Assembly (NCBI GenBank): GCA_030522415.1
Contig: CM060107.1
Coordinates: 46,397,807-46,461,806, forward strand
Source: Channallabes apus
Taxonomy: Eukaryota > Chordata > Actinopteri > Siluriformes > Clariidae
Reading direction: 5' to 3'
Length of the DNA: 64,000 nucleotides
Shown here: positions 54,879 through 64,000 of the stretch, piece after piece
How positions within the stretch are numbered: the stretch's first letter is position 1
How the letters are laid out: each line of letters begins with the position of its first letter
The notes under the pieces: generated by a model
Databases searched by the model: none
Seen by the model: the letters and a program-made list of their open reading frames with translations, nothing else
What the model was told of the DNA's origin: nothing
Translations under genes and position numbers: made by a program

Positions 54879-57119
54879 ATTCAGTTTTATTTGTATAGCG
54901 CTTTTAACAATTGACATTGTCTCAAAACAGCTTTACACAATCAAAAGAATTATTTAAGTTTGTGTGGAATGTGAATGTGTATGAATCAAAATGTTCAGAT
55001 AGTCCCTGGTGAGCAAGCCCGAGGGTGACAGTGGCAAGGAAAAACTCCCTGAGATGGTAATAGGAAGAAACCTTGAGAGGAACCAGACTAGACAGGGAAC
55101 CCATCCTCATCTGGGTGAAACAGATAGCAGGAAATGATCTGCATTTATATAGTGTTAAGTGTTAGGTTCAGCTATAATAGTTGATGTTAATTGATGTTAT
55201 AATAGTTGATGTAAAATGGAGTCCATTAGTTATTGGAGACTCAGATAGACTTGTAGAAAGTTCCAGTCCTGAACTATCGAATTGTCAAGTCCTCAGAGAA
55301 ACAGCTGACAACACCAGTCGAGGCCAGAACCATCTTCTAAGTAGATAGAATCATCCCCAGACACCAGATGCATCCCAAAGAGACACATGTGTAGCTCCAC
55401 AGAGAGAGAGAGAGAAAAAGAGTGAAAGGGGGAGACAGGGGGAGAGAGGAAAGAGAAAGAGGGGGAGGAAGAGAAGAGGAGGAGAGATTGCAATTAGGTA
55501 TGGTCACAGTCACAATGTCTAATGTGAATGTATATTTACTGTAGAGTGCAAGCAGGGACTCTGGCAGGACTAACTATGACAGCATAACTAAAAGGGAGAG
55601 CCAGAAGGAAACACAAACATGAGGGCTCCCTGAGATGTAAAGCAAACAATCACCTCACCGTCAACAAACCTGAGTGATCAAACGAGACTGAGGAAGACAG
55701 CATCTAAACATACCAGTTCACCATAATACTCTACGTCCATGAGTCCCCCAGATCTGCTCCTTTACCTTATGGCAAATCTATTTATAAAAATGCTTGGCTA
55801 AATAAATAGGTTTTTAGCCTAGACTTAAACACTGAGACTGTGTCTGAGTCCCGAACACTATTTGGAAGACTATTCCATAATTTTGGGGCTTTGTAAGAAA
55901 AAGCTCTGCCCCCAGCTGTAGTTTTCATAATACGCGGTACTGACAAGCAGCCTGCATCCTTTGACCGAAGTAGGCGTGGCGGATCATAAGACACTAGCAG
56001 TTCGCTCAGATACTGCGGCGCGAGACCATTTAATGCTTTATATGTCAAGAGTAGTATTTTAAAATCAATGCAAAATTTCACAGGGAGCCAATGTTGTGAA
56101 GATAGGATAGGGGTGATGTGCTCATATCTTCTGGTTCTAGTGAGGACTCTCGCTGCTGCATTCTGGACTAGCTGAAGCTTGTTTATGCACCTAACTGAAC
56201 AACCAGACAGTAAAGCATTACAATAGTCCAACCTAGAAGTGATAAAAGCATGAACTAGTTTTTCTGCATCGTTTACCGACAATATATTTCTTATCTTGGC
56301 AATATTTCTGAGGTGAAAGAATGCTATCCTGGTGAGATTATCTACATGAGCTTCAAATGAAAGGCTGGAATCTATAATCACACCGAGGTCTTTTACTGTT
56401 GCACTTGATGGAACAGAAAGGCCATCTAAAGTTACGGTGTGATCTAAGATTTTACTTCTAGCTGTATGCGGTCCTATGACTAGAACTTCTGTCTTATCCG
56501 GATTAAGCAGAAGGAAGTTAATTAGCATCCAATTTCTTATGTCCTGCACACATTGCTCAACTTTAGTAAGATGGTTTTTCTCATCAGGTTTTGTTGAGAC
56601 GTATAGCTGTGTGTCGTCAGCATAACAATGAAAACTAATACCATGCTTATGGATTATGTTGCCCAGAGGAAGCATGTAAAGGGAAAAAAGCAGTGGGCCT
56701 AAAACTGAACCCTGCGGAACGCCAAACTCCACTAGAGAACATGCAGAATAATCACCATTTAACTCTACATACTGATAACGATCGGTCAAATAGGATCTGA
56801 GCCAGGAGAGGGCTGTACCCTTAATTCCTACTACATTTTCTAATCTGTGAAGAAGAATAGCATGATCAATGGTGTCAAAAGCTGCACTGAGGTCGAGTAA
56901 TACAAGCATAGTTACACAACCCTGATCAGAGGCCAATAGGAGGTCATTTACTACTTTAACGAGTGCTGTTTCTGTGCTGTGATGAGGCCTAAATCCTGAC
57001 TGATACAGTTCATGTATGCCATTTCTATGTAGATATGAGCATAGCTGCTCTGCTACTATCTTTTCCAGAATCTTAGAGATAAAGGGGAGGTTTGATATTG
57101 GCCTGTAATTGGACAGCTG
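54879..57119 (-). mobile_element. L2-type LINE, copy 3
   Basis: Longest L2 copy in the window. The 3' tail 'gttttatttgtatagcgctt' starts at about 54882. The 3' UTR contains a G/A-rich tract (55400-55486). The ORF 3' part runs to 57119, where homology to copy 1 ends at 'ggacagctga'. It is 5'-truncated in the RT domain. Confidence 0.9.
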
Positions 57120-57317
57120 AAATATGTTGAAATCAACATATACAGTAAGCAGAACGCCCAGAATGTTGTAAGCTGAGACATACAGTACAGTAGGGATGAC
57201 AAAAGGTGACTGGGAAGTTAGTCCAGACATCCAGACAACGTGTAAGCTCAAGGTACAAAGTGTACAAAATAAAATCAAGGTATCAAATGAGGTAAGCCCA
57301 GAGCAGGAAAAGGCCAA
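55782..57317 (-). pseudogene. L2-like reverse transcriptase, long ORF fused to unrelated 5' codons
   Basis: 511 open codons on the minus strand. Residues from '[19 protein letters not shown]' onward are L2 reverse transcriptase, with '[16 protein letters not shown]', catalytic 'YADD' (codons at 56624-56613) and an intact C-terminal region. The first ~68 codons ('[18 protein letters not shown]...') come from flanking DNA upstream of the 5' truncation at 57119 and do not belong to the LINE. The endonuclease and the N-terminal third of the RT are missing, so the protein would not be functional. Confidence 0.85.
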
Positions 57318-57339
57318 CAGACTGACTTCCGCTTTTTAG

Positions 57340-57500
57340 ATTAGATTAAATTTAATTCGACATTGTCACTGCACATGTAGGTACAAGGCAACGAAATACA
57401 GTACAGTTAGCTTCCAGCCAGAAGCGTATTTTCACAGCACAGAGTAATCTGTATATATAGTGTGCAGTATATAGTGAGGTAGATATGATATAGTACTGTA
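57340..57500. mobile_element. LINE 3'-tail-like repeat
   Basis: 'gacattgtcactgcacatgt', then 'aggtacaaggcaacgaaata', resembles a fish LINE/SINE 3' end. Short fragment; family not certain. Confidence 0.4.
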
Positions 57501-57789
57501 GATACATTTTTTGATGAGCATGCATGGTGCTGTAATTACGGCAAATAAATATCCCAGATAGCAAGGTGACATTGATTCAATGTTGAAATTTCATCAGAAT
57601 CATCATTTTGGTTGAGGTTGATTTTTCAATGCTAAATAATGTTGAATCAATGTTGATAATTCAATGCTTTTCAGTGTTGAAAAGACAAACATTGAATCAA
57701 TGTTGATTTTTGGTTGTGGAACCCATTCCATTCAACAATGTAAGGCAAATTAAATTAACTAAGTGCATTTCTATAAAAATGTGTATGCA

Positions 57790-58065
57790 TGTACACACCC
57801 CCATACATACACACACACACCACATACATACACACACACACCCCATACACACACACCCACCCCCCCATACATACACACACACCCCCCATACATACACACA
57901 CACACCCCATACATACACACACCCCCATACACAAACACCCCATACATACACACAAACACCCCATACATACACACACACACCCATACATACACACACACAC
58001 ACCCATACATACACACACACACACCCATACATACACACACACACATACATACACACACACATACA
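57790..58065. repeat. (CA)/(CATA) low-complexity tract
   Basis: Blocks of CACACACA alternating with 'cccatacata' for about 275 bases. Open frames across it in all six directions are artefacts of the repeat. Confidence 0.95.
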
Positions 58066-58112
58066 GGCTTGAAAATACTCAGATTCAGTGAGTTTTCAGC
58101 ACGTTTTGGAAG

Positions 58113-58247
58113 ATGGCACGTGCTTACACATCCGAGGAAACTCTTCAGAATGTTCTGGAAAGTTTACATTTACCTCAGAAGAAGACTGTGTGACTCCGAC
58201 GACGAACGGGAGCATTTTGAACAGAGAATAGACCCATGCTACACTGG
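58113..58247 (+). pseudogene. Exon-like piece of a piggyBac-like transposase, N-terminus
   Basis: The ATG at 58113 opens 'MARAYTSEETLQNVLESLHL', like the start of piggyBac-type transposases. A frameshift follows, and then 'DSDDEREHFEQRIDPCYTG' in another frame. A donor GTAAGT sits at 58248, and the split Gly codon is completed in frame at 58977. Confidence 0.6.
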
Positions 58248-58976
58248 GTAAGTTATTAAGTCTTATATAACTCTTATTCTGATAATATTAAACTAATATT
58301 AGTAAATATTTTCCTCACTACAGCTAGCTCTTGTCAGCTTGTGTGACACATTCGCTTTCAATGCCATTTATATAGTTTAGGTAAATCATGCTAGCATGCT
58401 GCCTCATGTAGCACAAACATGATATTTCCCGGTGGCTAAGCTAATGCCTTATGGAGTTTACAGATGTTTATATTCACCTTGTTTTGGATAGCTTTAGATT
58501 ATGGTTGCTAATGTGTATTTGGCTCCATTTTGGTTAGCTTATAACACTGCTATCAGTAATGTTATTTAGCACAAACAAGCAAGTTGCATGTGGCTAAAAT
58601 ACTGCCTTATGTAGCTAAGTGATGCTTATGAATATTTCTTTGGTGTAAATGTATATAATCCCTTTTGTTTAGCGTGTATTTAGAAATACCTGATAAGATG
58701 TAATTGTTTAGAATGTGTTCAATATGTGTGTAATGTCCAGTGGATGGTGTTTTTTAAAACTCAAATTGAATTATGGCAGCAGTGTGTAGTATTATCTATC
58801 ACCATCATTGATGCTGTCATGTGACCTACAGAAGAGAGGTGTATATTTTTCATGTTGAAGTGTGGATACATTTTTGGTCATCTCTGTACTGTATATATTG
58901 TGCATCCATATTAATTGCACATCCATTTACTCTGAACAGTATAGGTTAACATTTTTTTTTTAATTTGTTTTTAGGA

Positions 58977-59335
58977 ATGTGTCTGCATCACCCTTGCCTT
59001 CACCAGCCCCTCACATCAGGACACGCAAGCTCAGTTCAGATGGACCTCTTGTATTTGTGAAGTGGATGGACACACGAGAAGTATCTACCTGTTCTACCAT
59101 CCATTCTGCTTTACAGTAGACGCGGTGAAGATGAGGGTGAAATTACAAGGTACATGGACTACAAAGACATTTCCATGTCCTGTGACTGCGTACAACCAGC
59201 ACATGGGGAGTTGATCACTCTGATCAGCTATTACAATACTATACTACACAGCACAAAACAATGAAGTCGTACAGAAATATTTCTCTACACTGCTTGGACA
59301 TTGCTCCCACCAATGCTTACCCTGCATGTATGTTT
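58977..59335 (+). pseudogene. piggyBac-like transposase, C-terminal part
   Basis: Acceptor 'tttttag' at 58976. It encodes 'NVSASPLPSPAP' and then 'FVKWMDTREVSTCSTIHSAL', stopping at TAG (59117-59119). After frame changes it reads 'FPCPVTAYNQHMG', 'DHSDQLLQYYTTQHKTM' and 'FLHCLDIAPTNAYPAC'. These match the C-terminal DDE-domain region 'EYNKHMGGVDxSDQL' of piggyBac (DDE_Tnp_1_7) proteins. The middle of the transposase is absent. Confidence 0.75.
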
Positions 59336-59595
59336 TGTACAGTTTTTTTTTTTTTATCTTGCACTGTTTTACTCTGAATGTCCGTCTTTTTTCCGTTTTT
59401 ATTTTGTACTGTTCCTGTTGCAGTTTTACCCTGCATGTAAACAAATGTCCAGAATGTCCAGATTATCATTAATCTGCATTTATACATAAAATCCTATTAA
59501 CTATTGGGAAGCTAAACATAAGAATCAGTATGAAACATGAAAAGTTTCTAAAAGTTGCCAATAAATTAATATTGTGATGTGAAATAATTTTTCAG

Positions 59596-59722
59596 ATTGA
59601 AGTTATAAAGGGCTCTGGGGTGTTTTGCCAGGCAGAAGCGTGGAGAGCAGCCCGCCTTGCCACCTCTGCTACTGTCATGGTACGGAATCTGCTGCTGGGC
59701 ACCTTCGACTTGGAGACTTGAC
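59596..59722 (+). pseudogene. BEN-domain-like exon remnant
   Basis: Acceptor 'tttttcag' at 59595. The frame reads 'IEVIKGSGVFCQAEAWRAAR', then 'LATSATVMVRNLLLGTFDLE', before stops. The pattern 'sGV...W..A........vRnLLlgtFd.ETL' is like BEN domains, which bind DNA or protein. I call this from pattern memory only. The donor is unclear. Confidence 0.4.
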
Positions 59723-59739
59723 CAAATTAAAAAGGTAGC

Positions 59740-61356
59740 CATTATTGGTGAGTAAATGCATAATGCGTTGAGAAGGGAAAACAAAACATTTAAGACTTTA
59801 TAAGTTCACAACTTTAACCATAACCTACTTGTATCAATGTTTATTAGCCATCAATGGAGACTGCATAAGGTAGAGCACCCATTATTGTTACTGTATCTGC
59901 TTGGGACCTATAATACTAATTCATCACTTGCTCACTTCTTAATCCTACCTTTCCTCTTCTAAAGCCACATTATATTGCGCTGTAAGGTGTGTAGTCCTCT
60001 ATTTTGTAGAACATATAGTGTTGCAAATAACCTCGTGGCACTAATTGTTGTTGTCTGAAGTTTTAATAAATAATCATAATGCTGTCAAAAATAATGTCAT
60101 AAATAGATTTTCTTTATCAATTAACTTCTATTAATTAAATAAAATTTTTAATGTAAATTTTTAAAGTTTAATGGAATGGCTGTGTGAAAGATGCTGAAGC
60201 TGACGTGCCAATGGTCTTTTATATTAATGTTGTTCGGAAGCCTGTGTAATGATGTAGTTTCGACATCTATCGACTGAACAGCGTTTTTTCGACTTGTTTT
60301 CATGTTATTGTTGTTCAGCAATGGCATGGACGTGATGTTTTGGCAAAAGAAGGGTGGGATGGTGGTTGATGGTGACTGAAAGCGGTGACTGAGTAGATTG
60401 GACATCACAGCAGCTCGTGAAAAGGCAGAGCTACTTTATGCAAGCTGTGTGCATTCTATTATGGATTGACTGTTTTGAAACTTATATGGTAGTTACATAG
60501 CCCCTAGACCTCAGTTACCATGAAAAAAGCCATGAAATTTCAGTTTTGACCATATGGGATCTTAAACAAGGATGTCATCTTTTTTTAATTATTGTTTGTT
60601 CGGGGAGGAATTATAGACCACAATGTCAGCATGATCTTGCGTTGTTTCCTTATCACTTCTTGTGTGCGTTTGGCTGTAGCTTGCACACCAGACAGAGTTG
60701 TTGGCGATTCATCCTATTGTAAAGTCATGCAGTGTGTAATCTCCTGTCGCCAATTCATTGTGCAGTGTGAACACAGCAGCAACTAAATGCTACCACAGAT
60801 AGTACAATGTGAAAACAATGGTGATCCGATGACTTTGAAAATCATGCAGTGTGAGTTTGAGGAGAAGGTAAAAAGCAATGCAAAACAAATAATGTACAGT
60901 TTATGTTGTCATTACTTTGCTCTCAAACTAAATGCAATGTAATAATAGGCGTTATTTAATAATAACATTAACAGTGCAGCATGCATCTAACTCTGGGTAA
61001 AAAGCTTATAATAAAATCACCAAAATAAGTCTTCATGTTAAGAATAAATACGCAAACAGTACGGTATCTGAGCGTACGGATTGGAAATTTGTGCATACAG
61101 TTTGTTAATCCGTGGCCACGATTTGTTAAACTGAGGGAACAGTTTAAGTATTTGTGAGTGCGGGGGACAAATTGCAAAACCGTCGCCACGGATTGATTTT
61201 TTTTATTTTTTTATTTATTTATTTGGTCCTACAGGTTTTTTTTTTTTTTTTTTTTTGCACATAAAAGACTACATTGCTACATTAAGTATATTTGTTTTCA
61301 TAGCATTGAATATGTACATTGTAGGACAACATTTGCAGATTGTGAAATAACACATA
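59740..61356. other. Interior of the 6.3-kb unit, no gene recognised
   Basis: AT-rich sequence with a poly(T) tract at 61229-61257. Open frames are short and show no domain. Confidence 0.5.
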
Positions 61357-62731
61357 CAGGTCCTTCTCAAAAAATTAGCATATTGTGATAAAGTTCATTA
61401 TTTTCTGTAATGTACTCATAAACATTAGACTTTCATATATTTTAGATTCATTACACACAACTGAAGTAGTTCAAGCCTTTTATTGTTTTAATATTGATGA
61501 TTGTGGCATACAGCTCATGAAAACCCAAAATCCCTATCTCAAAAAATTAGCATATCATGAAAAGGTCCTCTAAATGAGCTATTAACCTAATCATCTGAAT
61601 CAACTAATTAACTCTAAACACCTGCAAAAGATTCCTGAGGCTTTTAAAAACTCCCAGCCTGGTTCATTACTCAAAACCGCAATCATGGGTAAGACTGCCG
61701 ACCTGAGTGCTGTCCAGAAGGCCATCATTGACACCCTCAAGCAAGAGGGTAAGACACAGACATTTCTGAACGAATAGGCTGTTCCCAGAGTGCTGTATCA
61801 AGGCACCTCAGTGGGAAGTCTGTGGGAAGGAAAAAGTGTGGCAGAAAACGCTGCACAACGAGAAGAGGTGACCGGGCCCTGAGGAAGATTGTGGAGAAGG
61901 ACCGATTCCAGACCTTGGGGGACCTGCGGAAGCAGTGGACTGAGTCTGGAGTAGAAACATCCAGAGCCACCGTGTACAGGCGTGTGCAGGAAATGGGCTA
62001 CAGGTTGCAAATTTTGCATGTCATTCGGAAATCAAGGTGCCAGAGTCTGGAGGAAGACTGGGGAGAGGGAAATGCCAAAATGCCTGAAGTCCAGTGTCAA
62101 GTACCCACAGTCAGTGATGGTCTGGGGTGCCATGTCAGCTGCTGGTGTTGGTCCACTGTGTTTTATCAAGGGCAGGGTCAATGCAGCTAGCTATCAGGAG
62201 ATTTTGGAGCACTTCATGCTTCCATCTGCTGAAAAGCTTTATGGAGATGAAGATTTCATTTTTCAGCACGACCGGGCACCTGCTCACAGTGCCAAAACCA
62301 CTGGTAAATGGTTTACTGACCATGGTATTACTGTGCTCAATTGGCCTGCCAACTCTCCTGACCTGAACCCCATAGAGAATCTGTGGGATATTGTGAAGAG
62401 AAAGTTGAGACACAAGACACAAGTACCTGCAAAAGGATTCCCGACCAAGTATTGAGTGCAGAACTGAACATAATTATAAGAAGGTTGACTATTTTTGTAT
62501 TAAAAACACTTTTCTTTTATTGGTCGGATGAAATATGCAAATTTTTTGAGATAGGGATTTTGGGTTTTCATGAGCTGTATGCCACAATCATCAATATTAA
62601 AACAATAAAAGGCTTGAACTACTTCAGTTGTGTGTAATGAATCTAAAATATATGAAAGTCTAATGTTTATGAGTACATTACAGAAAATAATGAACTTTAT
62701 CACAATATGCTAATTTTTTGAGAAGGACCTG
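61357..62731 (+). mobile_element. Tc1-like transposon, internally deleted
   Basis: Starts 'caggtccttctcaaaaaatt' after TA (61355-61356). The exact inverse ends at 62731 before TA. Inverted repeats of about 215 bases are nearly perfect, with direct-repeat boxes 'ctcaaaaaattagcat' at 61366 and 61541. The length of 1375 is shorter than the ~1.6 kb usual for Tc1. It is inserted within the CCCAGATAGC unit. Confidence 0.95.
61685..62455 (+). pseudogene. Tc1-like transposase with deletions
   Basis: The start 'MGKTADLSAVQKAIIDTLKQ' is followed by a frameshift. 'GKKCGRKRCTTRRGDRALRK' and 'ESGVETSRATVYRRVQEMGY' are the N-terminal DNA-binding region. The sequence then jumps to 'FGNQGARVWRKTGEREMPKC', so the stretch holding the first catalytic Asp is deleted. 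The second Asp ('FIFQHDRAPAHS') and the Glu ('SPDLNPIENLWDIVKRKL') remain. A second deletion removes about 40 residues before 'PAKGFPTKY'. Not functional. Confidence 0.9.
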
Positions 62732-62934
62732 TATATTAAAAAAAATCTAATGTGTGCATTGTATCTATGGAAGATTGTAGGACATTTCAAAACATATGTT
62801 GCATATCTGTACATTTGTAAAAGTCACATTTCCAAAAATTTAGGACCCACCTTCTGTCATTCATAAACAACTACCACTCCAAGTTTTTAGAGCATTGTAT
62901 AGTTCTAACCTTTTGTTTGTTTTTCATTCTTTAG

Positions 62935-63066
62935 ATGCACTACAACAACAACAGCTGAAAGCTGAAGAAAAGGAGGCCACAGAGTTTCTTTGCTTCAACA
63001 GTTCAGAAATGGCTTCGTTATGCCCCAGAACGGCTGGGGGGAATTGCTCGTGGTGGAAAACCATAA
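62935..63066 (+). pseudogene. Exon-like piece, C-terminal 'WLRYAPERLGG'
   Basis: Acceptor 'ttctttag' at 62934. The frame ending at TAA (63064-63066) reads 'VQKWLRYAPERLGGIARGGK'. A second open frame reads 'LKAEEKEATEFLCFNSSEMA'. I do not know the family. It is followed by AATAAA (about 63416) and a poly(A) tract at 63474-63494, so it may be the last exon of the unit's own gene or of a retrocopied transcript. Confidence 0.35.
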
Positions 63067-63473
63067 GTTCAGACTCATGTCTTATTATCTGTTTTGCTGA
63101 GTAAATACATTTCAACTTACGAATAATGTTTCAGTCATCTGTTGTGTTTCTGACTTGGTTGTTTCTATTTGCATTGGACTGAATTTTGCTGAGGCAGGCT
63201 GCCATTTTTATATTATGGTTTTCCAGTCTCTTCTCTTGGCAGTTAGATTCTGTTTTATGAATTCAGAATTAACAATCTCTTCTAATAGTTCACTTCTAAA
63301 AAGTCATATTGTCATCCAGTTTATAATAATTTGTATGTAAGTTGTAGTGTGTTTTATTATATAGTTGTTTTATTGTAATTGTGATGTTACTTCCTGTTTA
63401 AATGGGTATGGAGCATAAATAAATAAATATGTTTACATGTAAACTGAAGGATGTTGAGTTACTGACTTTTTGT

Positions 63474-63494
63474 TTAAAAAAAAAAAAAAAAAAA
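63474..63494 (+). repeat. Poly(A) tract
   Basis: About 20 A residues. It may mark the end of a retrotransposed transcript or be plain low complexity. Confidence 0.6.
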
Positions 63495-64000
63495 GCTTTT
63501 CAGCCCTACATGGTCTCTGATTTAAAGAAATAAATCAAAACGGACATGATTTACTGTCATAGAATCTTGCTGTTCATAAAGCAAGACTAAACTATAATTG
63601 TTTCAATGTTGATTCAATGTTGATTCAATGTAAAATAAGTGATTGAATTTACGTTGAACAAACATTGATTTTATGCCCATCTTGATCTATTTTTCATCAT
63701 TGAAATAACATTATTTCAAGGTGCAAACCTGATGAAAAATCAACATTTAACATTGAAATTTCAACATTGATTCAATAACAAGTTGGTTGATGCTTTAATG
63801 TTGATTCAACGATGATTCAATGTTGTTCTGCTATCTGGGTAAGTACTAAAATCACTCATCAGAATTGTTAACATAATGACAGGTGAAGTGAGATTAAGGC
63901 TGATGGGGCCACCAGGATTAGTAGAAATACTGTAAGCACTTAATAATACACTAAAGTCTTATTTGGCATAATTTAAGTAACACATCAAGTATGGCATGGT

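Larger units (their letters stand above)
57551..63838 (+). mobile_element. 6.3-kb transposon-like unit with CCCAGATAGC inverted ends
   Basis: The left end 'tcccagatagcaaggtgaca' at 57551 is inverted at the right as 'tgctatctggg' ending at about 63838. Both ends contain many subterminal copies of 'ttgattcaatgttg' and 'aacattga' (57580-57720 and 63600-63820). Between them lie piggyBac-like coding remnants, a BEN-like exon, a C-terminal exon-like piece with AATAAA and poly(A) after it, and a nested Tc1. No clean target duplication is visible (left flank 'aaatat', right flank 'taagta'). Confidence 0.6.

Noticed and set aside
57697..58251. Tyr/Val/Cys and Thr/His-rich frames
   Set aside because: They read the (CATA)/(CA) tract. 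Only the last part (from about 58200) has coding character, described separately.
63600..63820. Simple AT-rich satellite
   Set aside because: The 'ttgattcaatgttg' phrases are mirrored at the other end of the 6.3-kb unit, so they are better seen as subterminal repeats.

Overview
The window is nuclear DNA from a ray-finned fish. It is AT-rich, packed with (CA)n, (GT)n, (AT)n and (CT)n microsatellites, and holds genes with long introns and GT-AG splice sites. It is heavily loaded with repeats of teleost type: Tc1/mariner, hAT, L2-like LINEs, tRNA-derived SINEs and a piggyBac-like relic. The SINE and Tc1 flavours recall siluriform (catfish) genomes, but that is inference from memory of repeat families.

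Two vertebrate genes can be rebuilt exon by exon. The six 3' exons of ust (uronyl 2-O-sulfotransferase, dermatan/chondroitin sulfate 2-O-sulfation) lie on the + strand from 5460 to 25082. All splice phases agree, and the N-terminal membrane-anchor exon(s) lie left of the window. A complete nine-exon slc22a16-like gene (organic cation/carnitine transporter, SLC22 family, 570 residues) lies on the - strand from 54338 down to 38077. The two genes are convergent, with about 13 kb of repeat-rich intergenic DNA between them.

Layout: 1-5459 is a ust intron holding a microsatellite-embedded hAT element (1380-3954) that contains an L2 reverse-transcriptase fragment. 5460-25082 is the ust exons and introns with SINEs and decayed DNA transposons. 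25083-38076 is intergenic, with mariner and Tc1 relics, hAT MITEs, a 34-bp minisatellite and a complete Tc1-like element with an unbroken transposase ORF (35333-36951). 38077-54338 is slc22a16, whose introns hold a broken Tc1 transposase, SINEs, and an L2 copy split by a hAT MITE. 54339-57120 is the gene's 5' flank and a third L2 copy. 57551-63838 is a 6.3-kb unit bounded by short inverted repeats CCCAGATAGC. It holds piggyBac-like coding remnants, a BEN-like exon, another exon-like piece and a nested, internally deleted Tc1. I consider this unit the best candidate for something not previously described.

The two host genes do not form one pathway: one is a Golgi enzyme of glycosaminoglycan sulfation, the other a plasma-membrane transporter. 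Most other structure is mobile DNA, and many insertions can be dated relative to each other by nesting and by intact target-site duplications. No rRNA or functional tRNA gene, CRISPR array or virus was seen.
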